Shown here piece by piece: positions 1 to 11,200 of a stretch of DNA of 64,000 nucleotides (within the stretch, counting starts at the first letter, position 1; the number at the start of each line of letters is the position of its first letter). This stretch comes from Auricularia sp. M13 (lineage: Eukaryota; Basidiomycota; Agaricomycetes; Auriculariales; Auriculariaceae). The translations under genes and the position numbers were made by a program. A model generated the notes under the pieces. It saw only the letters and a program-made list of their open reading frames with translations, did not search any database and was not told where the DNA came from. Where the stretch lies: contig CM073200.1 of NCBI GenBank assembly GCA_037042915.1, forward strand, positions 2,476,832-2,540,831. The letters run 5' to 3'.

Positions 1-1
1 G

Positions 2-736
2 GCATCTAGCCAGCCCGACACTGGGTATCAGCGCTCCCCTGCTCCACCAGGTTCAGCACGTGGGGCCTCAGCACTGCCCCCTGCCGCAGATCAGCTACCT
101 CTGCCACCTGGGGACACTGCTGCCCCCGACGCTGCGTCCACCACCGGTTTGTCTCAGATTCACCGTCTCATCATCGAGCGCTATCCCCGCCAGTTCAGCG
201 ACATCAAATACTGCTCTTGGAGCTCGCTGTCGAGCAACCTCCGTCACATGGTCCCACCACCGCTCCCAGTGAACCAGCTCCCTCGTCAAGACTATGGAAC
301 TGCGTATGCCAGCTGGCGAGTCTACTGCCAGATCGAGCATGCTTGTCGCGGCATGTCCCTCAGGCTCGACAAACCCACCTTGCGCCAGCGCGTAACCTTT
401 GGCGCCGAGACTCTGTCTGTCAATGCATACGACATTATCGACGCGTTCAATATCAATCGCAGTACATGGAGCAATACCAAGACTCGCTTCCAGGGCGTCC
501 GCACGCTGGGCAACCAGCTTGCAGAACATGTGCGCTCCCACCAAAATGCGTCCACCTTTCTTGTCCGCATGAACACTCGACTGTCGATTCTTCTTCGTGA
601 TGTCACTGTCTTTGACCCCTTTGCCTTGCCTAACTCCCCGATTTTCACGCCCGAAGAGTCCTTTGTTCTTTTTGACTGGAACACAAACACATTCTTGGCG
701 GACGTATCCTATGTCAAACAGGACCTTGGGCTGTGA
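2..736 (+). CDS. Hypothetical protein, 3' part of a gene cut by the window edge
   Basis: The frame is open from base 2 without a stop, so the true start lies outside the window; about 244 residues are visible. The N-terminal part is rich in Pro, Ala and Ser (low complexity). From about base 150 it becomes an ordered-looking segment with regular hydrophobic spacing, ending in the residues VKQDLGL and a TGA at 734-736. A TTG at 149 is the first alternative start but nothing supports its use. AT-rich sequence with TTTATTTTATTTTATTTT follows within 70 bases, as expected for a 3' UTR. I do not recognise a family; helix-turn-helix-like spacing around the NINRSTWSNTK segment is only suggestive of DNA binding. 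Confidence 0.5.
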   Translation, partial: ASSQPDTGYQRSPAPPGSARGASALPPAADQLPLPPGDTAAPDAASTTGLSQIHRLIIERYPRQFSDIKYCSWSSLSSNLRHMVPPPLPVNQLPRQDYGTAYASWRVYCQIEHACRGMSLRLDKPTLRQRVTFGAETLSVNAYDIIDAFNINRSTWSNTKTRFQGVRTLGNQLAEHVRSHQNASTFLVRMNTRLSILLRDVTVFDPFALPNSPIFTPEESFVLFDWNTNTFLADVSYVKQDLGL

Positions 737-1727
737 TCCTTACTTTATATTGTATCTCGTATCGTAATCTTCCCCCATACTTATTTCTGTCCTTTATTTT
801 ATTTTATTTTCTTGCTTCTCTCAAGGGAACTTGATGTCTATTTACTTAAGTCTCCGAATCCAGTATTTAAACAGGCTAGAATATAAGGCTCTAGCTTGAA
901 GAATGGCCGAGCATTGACAAATGCCATCTGCGGCATCGCGCTGGCAATAGCTTGTGGCAGTGCACTTTCGGATTTGACCGGCCACCGTCGCGTCTGCTGC
1001 CTGCACCGTTTGTTCGCACGTAGCCAACAATGGGGCTTCGTTCTGGTATATTTCACAGGTGCCCAAATGGAAATTTGCGCCTCAAACTCTGTTCCTGGGC
1101 ACTTTCTGATCATCTATTGCTTTTGCTCTCCTGTGGCCGCGCCGCGTCAACCACTGCCTTGATCCTTGCATCCGCCTGCTCATGATGGTTGCTCGCTGCG
1201 CCGGCGTCAACGATATTTTCAGAATCCCTTCCCCTACTCTCACCGTTGACCCTGAGGCAATGCCTGCAACCCGTTTTCCCCGTCGGACCGCTCCTCCCGG
1301 GTCGTCGCCGTCGATGATGTAGTTGCATCTGCCACTGCTCTTGCCCACATCCTTTCTACATGCACGTTGTGCACTGAGCGTGCCCAAATGATTGGCAGCT
1401 GCAACGGCTCTTGCACCACACTCGCTGAAACTTCCATATTGCGCGGCGTATTCTCTGTGCTGCTGGTGCTCATGCTGATGCTGGTGGACTGTGCTGGTGG
1501 TCTGCAAGATGGTGTGTTCAAGATCCGCTCCGCGATAGTGGATTGCGCACTCGATGTCCATGTGCAGTCATCATCATGTGGCGCCAGGAACAATCTTTCT
1601 GATTCTGAGCCTCTCTCTCTCTCTTCTCTGCTCCCTCCAGGGAACATGTCTCATTTAGCGCCTCGACTTGTGAGTTCTACCTCGCATTTCGTGGAGGTTT
1701 ATCAGACCTTCACAGCCTTACGATGTT
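737..1727. other. Intergenic region, no supported gene
   Basis: Short open frames on both strands overlap without family resemblance or a plausible intron set. The first 100 bases look like the 3' flank of the upstream gene. A CT-rich stretch at about 1,611-1,640 precedes the next gene and resembles the pyrimidine-rich promoter or leader tracts common in basidiomycetes. Confidence 0.4.
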
Positions 1728-3101
1728 ATGCGCGAAATCATTCTCCATCTCGCCAACGACGTGAAGGCCTCCCATCGCGATTACATTTCTTCTTGTGCTC
1801 TCTTCAACCTTGCAAGCACATCCCATGCCATGCGTGACGAGGCGCTTGTGCATTACCTCTCAACCATCATTGTACCAACGCACTGGATGCACTGGCTTCT
1901 ATACCTCCTCACCTTCGACCCATGGACTGTACCATGCAAGACGCTACTGCTTGGCATCGACTTCCCTCAAGCTCATCGCTCACTCTCGCTCATCTCGTCG
2001 CACTTTGGACGCATTACATCCCTGTCGCTGGTCATTGGGGCGACAACTGAGAAGTTGTTTCGCGGTTCGGTGTTCGTCACGCAGGCGCAGTGGGATGCAG
2101 CCAACATCTTCCAGTCAATCTTAACGTTGTCCGTTGTCCCTCAGCTCCGCAGGCTGTCTGTCGGAGTTCAGGGAGCACTCCCTTTCAGTGTCGACCTGGC
2201 CACTTTTGACACCACCCGTCTGTCCTCGCTGACCGACCTTGGGTTGTGCTTCGAGTCGAACACAGTTCATGGGCACTTGCCCACGGTGCCACCCCTAGTC
2301 ACCAATCTCTGGCTCAGTCCAGCTCTTGCCTGGCACATTGCCCAAACACTGCCGCCAGCGTCGTTCGCCAGGTTCCGCACCTTGAAGATTGGCTACATTG
2401 AACCTCTTGCCCCTAACAAGACATTTGCCAATCACGGCGAGCGGTACTCCTTCCCCGACCACCATCTACCTTATCTCCCACCAACGACAACCACCGCCAA
2501 GCTCAATGCCATGTGGTCTCACCTGCAGACGCTTGTGCTCATCGACATCACGGTCGATCAAGTCGCGCTAGATGCTCTCATCCAGCTTGATCGTCTCGTC
2601 CGTCTTGACCTCCATCCTCAGGTCTGGCAGCTGGAAGTCGATTCCAAAGAACCTCGCAGCTGTCATTGCTATGACCAACCCGAGCATACGCACACCCTGT
2701 TTTTTGCGCAACATGTTCTCCACCGCCTTTCGTCACTCAGGCTTCTCCACCTTGGTCGTCTCGAGGAGGTTTATACCACATGTTCCGCATTTTGGGAGCG
2801 CGTCTTTCAGCTTCGCATGCGGCTCCCTAAGCTCGACATTGTTGGTCTTGGGTTATGCCTCCCGCTCGACCAGTGGTATCCATTGGCTCACCGACATGTC
2901 CGCAACTGTGCAGAGTGTGTTTCCCTCGACTTCAAAGGACAATCGACCACATTCGTTCGTACTCGCAACGCACACCTCAACTGCCGCACTTTATGCGAAT
3001 CACTCAGCTTTGTGTGGACCAGCTCCGTCGAGGAGTCGGTCACGTACAATAGGATTCGGACCAGAATGAAAGACGAGGAAGACTTCATGTTTGGCTTCTG
3101 A
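1728..3101 (+). CDS. F-box/LRR-like protein, basidiomycete type
   Basis: A 457-residue single-exon frame. The start (DVMREIILHL in the extended frame) resembles the first helix of a basidiomycete F-box motif, followed by a segment that mentions residues typical of the second and third helices. The rest is rich in Leu with repeated patterns such as LRRLSVGV, LTDLGLCF, LVRLDLHP and LRLLHLGRLEEV, the spacing of degenerate leucine-rich repeats. Such proteins act as substrate receptors of SCF ubiquitin ligases in the large F-box expansions of Agaricomycetes; the substrate cannot be inferred. The start could lie further upstream in an unrecognised short exon, because the reading frame continues before the ATG at 1,728. 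Confidence 0.6.
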   Translation: MREIILHLANDVKASHRDYISSCALFNLASTSHAMRDEALVHYLSTIIVPTHWMHWLLYLLTFDPWTVPCKTLLLGIDFPQAHRSLSLISSHFGRITSLSLVIGATTEKLFRGSVFVTQAQWDAANIFQSILTLSVVPQLRRLSVGVQGALPFSVDLATFDTTRLSSLTDLGLCFESNTVHGHLPTVPPLVTNLWLSPALAWHIAQTLPPASFARFRTLKIGYIEPLAPNKTFANHGERYSFPDHHLPYLPPTTTTAKLNAMWSHLQTLVLIDITVDQVALDALIQLDRLVRLDLHPQVWQLEVDSKEPRSCHCYDQPEHTHTLFFAQHVLHRLSSLRLLHLGRLEEVYTTCSAFWERVFQLRMRLPKLDIVGLGLCLPLDQWYPLAHRHVRNCAECVSLDFKGQSTTFVRTRNAHLNCRTLCESLSFVWTSSVEESVTYNRIRTRMKDEEDFMFGF

Positions 3102-4056
3102 TTATGGAGCACGATTACCAACTTGTGCCAGCCCTCAAAGTGGGTGTTCGTGTAGTAATGTTATTTTTCCGCATTTTGTCCCAGCGTCATTGCCGCTCGT
3201 TAAGGCTCTACCCTCGCAAGTACCGTAGTCCCAGAGAGCCCTGTAATTCATTTGACACTGGGATAAATACTTCAGATGCAGCTGGAGGTGTGATGCATGG
3301 GCCGTCACCTTCGGACGTGCAAGCTCCCTCCACCTACCTCTGCTCCATGTGTCCCGGCATTGTCCATGGCTATGGGATGCTTTATAAACACATCCTGAAC
3401 ACCTACATACCGCTATTCACTCTTTGCTGTGGAGATTGGCAAGGCCACAGGCACCACACCGATGGCTAGGCTAATGTAGATGTAATTCCCCTGACAGCCG
3501 CTACTGAGACCGATGTCACTTTTTTGCCCTCCTACATTTGCATTCGAGGTATCTCGTACCTTCTAAGGCAGAATTTCGAATATTGCCTGATGCAGATGCA
3601 TTTTACTTTCATTTTTTGACACTCTCGCATGTCCCTCCACCAAATTTGCAATCTCTCGGCAATGTGATATCTCACAAAGAACCCCTATTGCTTCTTTTTT
3701 CCCATGGCATATCTACAGTAGACTTTTTATTTCTCAATCGCTAGCGTGGACTCTGACTGGCTTGATCAAAGCGTTGTGTTAGACAGCCATCAGCAACATT
3801 CTCCGCTTCGTCACCTCTAAAATTCAACTTGATGTGACAGTTTATGCTGCAAGTGTATACTTCCAGAACAGATAAATGGACTCTCCGCATGTTGACGGGC
3901 ATCGCAGCATGCAGAGGCATACTTCAGGATCTATCTGTCTGCTGGGGTGTGGACGTTCACACACATTCGCATCCCATCCAAGGCACATAGTTACTGTTAT
4001 TCCATAATGCAATACTTCCTACGCCCCTTACACACCAGTCTCAGCCTCCTGTCTCC
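3102..4056. other. Intergenic region, no supported gene
   Basis: AT-richer than its surroundings and with only short, unrelated open frames on the plus strand. It forms the 3' side of both the gene ending at 3,101 and the minus-strand gene ending at 4,057, so convergent 3' UTRs are its likely content. Confidence 0.4.
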
Positions 4057-5109
4057 CTACATCTTCAGAGAGACCGTCTCTGACCCCGATGCAAACTGCG
4101 AGGCTGAGAAACAACTATCACCTACGCATATCCCCATCCACTGCGCGACGTGCTGCACGATCCACTGTATGGTCATGATGCGACACTGGTTGCCCATGTT
4201 GCCACCGCCACCCAATGTGATTTCTTTATTGAGCTTCGGTTCCCGTCCCCCTGGAACACGTAGCTTCTTGAGCAACTCTGCTGCACGCCACAGGCATGCA
4301 GCATTTCCCAGACGCTTGGGTCCCCCCTCACTCCAATCGGATGGATCGAAGGACGGATCGTAGACGTATGCCCGATGGTTGTTGTCGATGAGCACCGCAA
4401 ATTCATGCGGCGTGCCACCTCGTCCATAGTGCTCCTCTCTGGCTATGTCGTCGTTAAGAACATCGTCGTAGTGCTCTGTCCCCCTCAGCAGTCGCACACC
4501 AAACGATTGACCATACACGGGATGGTCTTGGGTGACCACCATGTACAGGTTGTATGAGTTGGCGCGATGGGAAGCAGTGACCTCGTCGATCGTTCCATAT
4601 GCGCGCTTTTCCTCCAGCATAAAGTCCTGTACAGCTGGTGTCTTTCGAACATCAACATCGAGAGTGTTGAACCAGCTGTTGAAGTTCGCGTCGCGAGATG
4701 CAGCATTTTTAAAGCAGATCGGCAGTGGACTGAGCTGATATTTCCGAATCCGCCGCCCAGCAGCGTTGCCAACACCTGGGTACGTAGCCTCATCGGGGTG
4801 AGCCAGTGACCACTGGTCGAGGCATGAGATCAGAAGTGACAGTATTGCATGCACAAGTCGGTTCTGTCGCAGTCCATCTTCGAATTCTGCATAGTCCTCG
4901 TGCGTTGGCAGCCCACCAGGTGCTATTAGGTGGCGGATAACGGACTCGGCCTCTAGAGCGGTTTTTGGTGCATCGGGAAGCTGGAAGCCGAGGTCGAGCG
5001 CATCCAGCAGCGGCAACTGCAGCTTCACACGGCCAGCTGTGGATGATTCCGACCACGTGGCACTGTGTTTGGCGCGGGTTATGGCAGCCCTGACACTGTT
5101 TGTGTCCAT
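4057..5109 (-). CDS. Uncharacterised protein, possibly cysteine-protease-like
   Basis: A clean 350-residue single-exon frame starting MDTNSVRAA. The C-terminal half has a His in GTPHEFAVLIDNNHRAYVYD, where hydrophobic strands surround it, followed by an Asp in YDPSFDP and then GNMGNQCRIMTIQW. The order His, Asp, Gln-Cys with these spacings resembles the catalytic layout of C48/adenain-type cysteine proteases, where the Gln forms the oxyanion hole before the Cys. This is an inference from motif order only; overall similarity was not tested. C48-type proteases accompany mobile elements in many mushrooms, and this gene sits next to satellite arrays. The N-terminal half is helical-looking and unrecognised. 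Confidence 0.5.
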   Translation of the reverse strand: MDTNSVRAAITRAKHSATWSESSTAGRVKLQLPLLDALDLGFQLPDAPKTALEAESVIRHLIAPGGLPTHEDYAEFEDGLRQNRLVHAILSLLISCLDQWSLAHPDEATYPGVGNAAGRRIRKYQLSPLPICFKNAASRDANFNSWFNTLDVDVRKTPAVQDFMLEEKRAYGTIDEVTASHRANSYNLYMVVTQDHPVYGQSFGVRLLRGTEHYDDVLNDDIAREEHYGRGGTPHEFAVLIDNNHRAYVYDPSFDPSDWSEGGPKRLGNAACLWRAAELLKKLRVPGGREPKLNKEITLGGGGNMGNQCRIMTIQWIVQHVAQWMGICVGDSCFSASQFASGSETVSLKM

Positions 5110-5459
5110 CTAAGCGCGCGTAACAGAACGAAGCAGTAATAGGCAAATGTTTGTGCAACTCCGCTTCTTGCACTTGCATCTTCACCTCTGATCCCTTCTC
5201 TGTCCTGGCACCGATGTACAGATGCATCCACTGCCTCTCCTCGAGCACCGGCACATGCCAGTATCACTGTGCTGTCAGCCATGACACTGCGCTGTTCATG
5301 ACGGTATGAATTACCACCCATGTGTCTGCCGAGGTCAATGCTGACACACGCGAGCAGAACTTAAATACACAATCTCAATGGCGCGGTCGATGTCAGCACC
5401 AGCAGCATCTCACGCATTGGCAGCTTGCCGTCGATACGCTGCGTGTTTTGGGTCTCGGC
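5110..5459. other. Upstream region of the minus-strand gene, no other gene seen
   Basis: This stretch should hold the promoter and 5' UTR of the gene starting at 5,109. The right end runs into the first tandem array. No independent coding signal was found. Confidence 0.35.
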
Positions 5460-6660
5460 ATCGACATCCTCCAACTCTCAGGACTAATTTGCTCACCGCG
5501 CGTTCACTTTCGCTTCAAATCACACGGTCTCTTCGCCGTTGCGACCGCACGGACGCGGCGATTTGAACGAGACCCCAAACACACCAAACGGTGCGTTCTT
5601 CACATCTCGGCCAAGTGTGGCTGCAGCTCAGCACTCATTTGCTCACCCTTCGCTCGGTTTCTCTTCAAATCCCAGGATCGCCACGCCTTTATGACCGCAC
5701 CAATGATCCAACATGACTCATGCCAAAATGAGCATGAATGGTGTGTGCTTTGTGTCTGCATGCCGGCTGGTGTGGCTCCGCATGAACCCGCTCACCACTC
5801 GTTCAAATCTTCTCAGAATCGTACGCTCAGTACGCCGTTGGAGCCGTCCCGATAACGCGGTTCGAACGAAACCCAAACGACCATGCAAGGTGCGTTTATC
5901 GTGGCCCAGCATCTACTTGCTTCTTACCTCAGAACCAATTCGCTAACCGCTCGCTCAGTTCATTTTCGAATCGCACGATCGCGGCGCCGTTGGAACCGCG
6001 TCGATGAGGAGGTTCTAACGAGACCCCAACGACCACTACCGGTGCGTTTTCCGCGTCGCAACATCGGCTGCTGCAGACTTAGCAGTAGTCAGCTGACCTT
6101 TCGCTCAGTTCATCTTCAAATCGCGTGATCTCCGCGCCGTTGGAACCGCGCCAATGCGGGGGTTCGAACGAGACCCCAAAGACCACGAAAGGTGCGTTTA
6201 CCGTGGCACAGCATCTACTTGCTGCTTAGCTCAGGACCAATTCGCTCACCGCTCGCCCAGTTCCTCTTCAAATAGCACGGTTGCTGCATCGTTGGGACCG
6301 CGCCGACGAGCCGGCTCAAATGCGACCCCACCATCCACGAACGGTGCGTTCTTCGTGGCGCAGCATCTACTTGCTGCTTACCTCAGCACCATTTCGCTCA
6401 CTCCTCGTTCAATTTTTCTCAAGGTCACACGATCGCAGCCCCGTTGGGACCGCGCGAATTAGGCGGTTCTAACGAGACCCTTACGACCACGAACGGTGCG
6501 TGTTTCGTGGTGCAGCATCGGCTGCTGCAGCCTCGGCAGTAGTCAGCTGACCATTACCTCAGATAATCGCACAATCCTTGCACCGTCAGGATCGTATCGA
6601 CGCGGTGGTATTTATGACCCGCAAACGACCCTGTACGGTGCGTCAATGGATATCTTGTCA
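5460..6660. repeat. Tandem array I: about eight degenerate 150-bp units
   Basis: The landmark GTGCGT (in the context GAACGGTGCGTT) recurs at about 5,591, 5,741 (diverged), 5,890, 6,042, 6,192, 6,344, 6,496 and 6,639, a spacing of 143-152 bp. A second landmark, CTTCAAATC or a close variant, recurs with the same period, as do CGTTGGAACCGCG, GTTCGAACGAGACCC and CAGCATCTACTTGCTGCTT. Some units carry a variant half (CATCGGCTGCTGCAG ... AGTAGTCAGCTGACC at about 6,065 and 6,520), so two unit subtypes alternate. Open frames inside are short and change from unit to unit, arguing against a repeated protein. Confidence 0.85.
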
Positions 6661-6869
6661 TTCCGTCGGCAACCTGCGAAACCTGCGCACAGATTTAAGC
6701 GCCTGTGCGCAAGTCTCGCAGTTGGCCGACTTTGCTCTATTTATCTTAATCGCGCAGCAGGCCAATGCAAGGTACGTTCTTTTGTACCAGCTCATTGCTG
6801 TTCCTGACACCCTGCCGAGCAGATGTACCGCGCCCGCGCAGTCAGTGTGGAATCACACGCGGGATAATG

Positions 6870-7415
6870 GCTCCTGCCCATCCGTTTCGGCCGCCGACGG
6901 CCAACACGGCCACGCCAGCCACCCGCAACAGGGTGGCTGGACGCGCCCGCTAGCGCGCACCTTCCTACGCGCTAGCTCCCCGCAGGTGCGAGCTCAGGCG
7001 GCGACGGTGCGCTCGCACCCGCGCGGGCTGCCAACGGCGAGCACGGCCACGCCAGTCACACGCAGCGGCCACGCCAACCACGCGCAACAGCGTGAGTGCG
7101 GGCTCGGCGGCGACGGCGCGCTCGCACCCGCGTTTTGGCTGCCGACGGCGCACTCGGCCACGCCAGCCACGCACAACAGCGTGGCTGGACGCGCCCAGCA
7201 GTGCGCACGGCAGTACGCGCTAGCTGGGCGCAGGTGCGGGCTTGGCCCTCCCGCCCGTCCGTTTTGGCTGCCGACGGCGAGCGCGGCCACGCCAGCCACG
7301 CGCAACAGCGTGAGTGCAGGCTCGGGCGGCGACGGCGCGCTCGCACCCACGCGTTTCGGCTGCCGACGGCGCACCCGGCCACGCCAGCCACGCACAACAG
7401 TGTGGTTGGACGCGC
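6870..7415. repeat. Tandem array II: GC-rich repeat
   Basis: The segment GGCCACGCCAGCCACGC, or a near copy, recurs at about 6,908, 7,044, 7,155, 7,284 and 7,377. It lies between GGCTGCCGACGGCG and either GCAACAGCGTGAGTGC or ACAACAGCGTGGCTGGACGC. The two right-hand flanks alternate, giving a composite unit of roughly 220-250 bp. All frames stay open for long stretches because the DNA is very GC-rich, yielding a spurious 353-codon frame at 6,578-7,639. Confidence 0.8.
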
Positions 7416-7454
7416 CCGCTAACGCGATTGGCCACATCGCGGACCGCGCGCATG

Positions 7455-7960
7455 TGCTGACGACACCAGAACCAGCCCGTACATCTGTATGGGCTGGCTG
7501 TGCCTTTGAGCTGTTGTTGCGGCCAGCGGTGGGCAGCGCGTGCTGGTCTGTCCTGCCCTCCGTCGGCCCGCGAGTCTCGACCAACGGCAGCGCTTGGAGC
7601 TATCCAGCTCCGGCGCGAGCTTGCGAACACGACGTATGAACCAGCCCGTACAGATCTACGGGCAGGCCGTGCCATTGCTGCGGCCAGCAGCGGATGCGCG
7701 CGCGCTGGTCATGGCCAACTGCGGCACCTGGAGCTCTCCAGCTTCGGCGCGAGTGTGCGAACGCGACGCGACGTGCAAACCAGCCCGCGGGTATTCGCGC
7801 CGTTGCTGCGGCCAGCCCAGCCAGCAGCGGGTGCGCGAGTGCTGGTCCTGCCCACCGTCTGCTGGCGAGTCTCGGGTAATGGCAGCGCTTGGAACTCACC
7901 AGCTCCGGCGAGGGCGTGTGAACACGACGCGCGAACCAGCCCGTACAGATGTACGCGCAG
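7455..7960. repeat. Tandem array III: 140-170-bp units
   Basis: AACCAGCCCGTACA, or its variant AACCAGCCCGCGGG, recurs at about 7,469, 7,639, 7,779 and 7,934. Each copy is followed by TTGCTGCGGCCAGC, a block ending near GGAGCTCTCCAGCTCCGGCG, and GCGAACACGACG. The units are unrelated in sequence to arrays I and II but similar in length. The array ends about 200 bp before the palindromic element at 8,160. Confidence 0.75.
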
Positions 7961-8159
7961 TCCGCATCTTCCTTTGCTACTTGTTGACGTCAAAGTCAAA
8001 GGTTTCACACAATAAATGTGCTCGCTGGACCTCGTTACTGTCTTGGCCGATTACATATTATTTTGACCCTATATTATACATTGAATATCATTTATCTGTC
8101 TTGTAATTTGGTTTAGACTGCATAGAGGCTGACGCGAAGTCGTCAATTGAGCTCTGGAG

Positions 8160-8204
8160 CAAATGCCAGACGCACCGTCCGGCTGGCATTTGAGGCACAG
8201 CCAC
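8160..8204 (+). promoter_or_regulatory. Palindromic element upstream of the dioxygenase-like gene (copy 1)
   Basis: CAAATGCCAG (8,160-8,169) and its exact reverse complement CTGGCATTTG (8,183-8,192) are separated by 13 bases and followed by AGGCACAGCCAC. The same layout, with the same 13-base gap and the same 12-base tail, recurs at 19,284-19,328. Both copies lie 60-70 bp upstream of a predicted ATG in the same orientation, so a cis-regulatory or 5'-UTR hairpin role is inferred. Confidence 0.55.
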
Positions 8205-8273
8205 AACCGCGGTTGTCTCCTGACCTCGCCCGGCGTGCGCTCAGCATGCGCTCTACTGTCACAGCCTGAAACA

Positions 8274-11200
8274 ATGGGCTTCAAATATGAGGACTATCGA
8301 AATGGCCTCAAGCAACGGCTCCAGCAGGGCAAGATGCCCTGGAAATCCGCCTTTACACAGCGCATGAAAGCGCTCTGCCACTGTAGGTCTTTGGCCAGGG
8401 TTTCATGTCCATGGAATGCTGAGCATCTGCACAATTATTCAAGGGGTGTCAGGAAAGCCTGAGCGCAAGACGCAGTGGGTCACCGTGGGCGTGCGTACGC
8501 CCAGCGACAACGGCGACTCTGTAACTTCGGCCAGGCGTCTGCCTGAACCTATGCGCACATACCCTGTGGAGTGGATCCGCACGCTCAACGTCCCAACCGA
8601 GAACACCACCGTCGAAGTACCACCTCTGGACCCAGAAGATCGTCCTCAAATTCCTGGGCTCGTGTATCCCATCTGCCCTCCTGTGACCCGCCGTCCAGGG
8701 CACAACGAGTACTTGCTTGGCGTCGTCGACGAGGTGGTCTTCAACCAGTCTGAAAAACCAGCCATGCTCGACCGCCTTCTGCACTCTGCTGTTCATCCTG
8801 CCATGCTCAACGAGGCCGTGGACGGGCGCATTCCCGAACGCCAGCCAGTGCCTGGTCAACATCGTCTTGAGCCAGGCATACCTCTGGTCGTACGGGACTC
8901 ACAGCGCCCGGAGTTGTTCGAAACCCAAGTCGCCCTCATGACGCCGGAGGTCGTCGAGCAATGTCCCTTCTTCAAACCCGAGCCCGGTAAAGAAGGCCCC
9001 GTGTCTGCCCTCGCCATCCAGCTCCTCAAGCTGACCTATGGCGACCCGGATTCGACCAACGAATACGACCAGCGCCCCATCTGGGAGTTCGAGTACAAGA
9101 AGAACATGCGGGACAATGGCACTGGCAGCAAATACGAAGGCTCGTTCTCACTTGCCGGAACTGCCAGCGAGGGCGAGGGAGTCGGGGTGTTTCAGCCAGC
9201 ACAACAAGTTGACCAGGTGGAGGCTGAGCGGCGCCGCAGGAACACGCTCTTCGTTCTGTGTGAGTTTGTGCTTAAGGTAGTAACCTGTATGTACATGCTG
9301 AGCCAAAATTTCCAGCCTTGCTTACCACAATATGGCTGATGGCCAGTCTGTGCGGCGAAGAGTTCCTCATTGCCCGGTTCCTCTGCATGCAGCTCAACAA
9401 CAACACGTTCGGCTCGGAGGAAAACTTTTGCTACACATCCTGCCAGGCGAATTTCACCAATGTCCGCCCTTATGAGAAGGAGCTTTTCCGCTCGCTTGGG
9501 CCGCAGGGTTCTGTTCACGCCGATACGAAGGATGCCAAGAGCCTCTGGACATTTGCTGTCCTGACACTCATGCTGCCCAAGGGGAGCGATCCAGGCGCGT
9601 TTATGTTTCCTGAGCTAGGTGTCTATGCCTCCACCGTCCAATGGATGTATACGCGTGGCGACATGCAGTATGGCATCGCTGGCATTCTGCTTCGCGGTCA
9701 CCACGCGCATGGCGGGCTGCCGCCCCAAATCTTGGAGAAGTTTGGCTGGAGAGTCATGTACGTCTGCTATCCTAGCCGCGCCGCTGCGGAGCGCTTTGCT
9801 GCCATGGCCGGCGCCCCGCCTCTGTCCTTTGGCGACCCACTCGAACAGCCCAAGATGCGCGCAAACTTTCTGTACAACGGCTTTCCACACTTCGGCACCT
9901 GGGAGAACTACGTCAACTGGCACGCACGCGAGAGGGCCTTTCGCTTCTTCAACTACGGTGTCCTTGCTGCTGAATGTGGGGCGTTTGAGCCAGGTGGCTT
10001 GACTATTCGACAGCTTGTGGAATCCACGCGGTATCGCGACGAGAACGGCGTCATCCGAACCTGTTCCATGGGCGGCGCGCTCGACCCCGTCGAGGATAAG
10101 GAAGAGCACGACCTGTTCCTGCAGATGCGCGACCTGCATCTGGAGCGGTCCGAGTTTACCATTCTGGGCTTCACGCGTGACGAGCTTAAGCGCTACAAGC
10201 GGCGGTTGCAACCGGGACTCTTGGACGGCGCCCCACTGTTTTCACCGGAAAAAGTGGAGCCGTGCACGCAGCCTGTACTGTTCATAGGCAGGAGCGAAAC
10301 CTATCACTCTGTGAGCCAAAAAAAATTATTTCTGCAGGCGCGGCTGGAGGTACTAACCTAGCACTCACAATAGAACCGCAAGGCGTATCTGGTTCAATAT
10401 ATTTCTGACCCCCAGACATGGCATTGGATAGATGACGAGAAATGGTGAGATTATAATGTCTGGTATCGATACGAGGTTTAAAGCTGGCTCACTTGGACAT
10501 CAGGGAAGACGACCCGGCTGGTAATAAACGGGCGTGCCAAAAGGAATATATGCGCACCTTGCTGCCAGGGGCTTGTGGAGCCCAGCAGGTTGATATTGTG
10601 ATGCCGATGATAGTTGGGTGAGTGTGCGGATATGTACAAAAGCAGAATGACTGACGTTTGAGACAGGCATGGAAACATTTGGTCTGCGGCGACTGTCAGC
10701 GAAGGCATGGCGACATGCTCTGCGCAAGACTCAGGACTCCGTAATGTTACTGTCGATGCGGCTGAGGCAGACACGCGCAGCATGGACATGAGCGCAACGG
10801 AGAACAACCTGGATATCCGCCCGCAAGATGGACTGCGTCGCAGTAGTCGCAAACGGGTACGTGTGCGGCATCATAATTGTTTCAAGGCAGTGTTTTAATC
10901 CACAAGCAGACCCGCGACTCTACAAAGGAGGCGCATGGCACCGGTAGCGACAGCACCGATTTTCCAAAGGCCAAACGGCTCCGCCGTACCACCGAGAAAG
11001 ATGAAGGTGGTCAGGCTGTGGATGCAAATCAAACGCATGAGCTCAGCGCTGCAGCCGATGGCGAGCCAGCTGCCAAGACGGGGCGGAAGGTATGCTGGAT
11101 TTTTTGATCAGGCTGAAGGAAATTATTGAATACGCCTTTCTTGCAGAACACAAAAGAGAAGGTCTTATTTCTTTCCGGCATGATTTCGAAGCTGCGCATC

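Noticed and set aside
915-960. Third copy of the CAAATGCCAG palindrome
   Set aside because: Only the left arm (CAAATGCCA) and a loose match of the right arm are present, and the AGGCACAGCCAC tail is absent.
6578-7639. 353-codon open frame across the GC-rich tandem array
   Set aside because: It spans the end of one satellite and a second one, consists of Ala/Arg/Thr/Pro repeats, and comparable open frames exist on the other strand; base composition explains it.
5460-7960. CRISPR array
   Set aside because: The units are degenerate and contiguous, without short identical repeats and unique spacers, and the DNA is eukaryotic.
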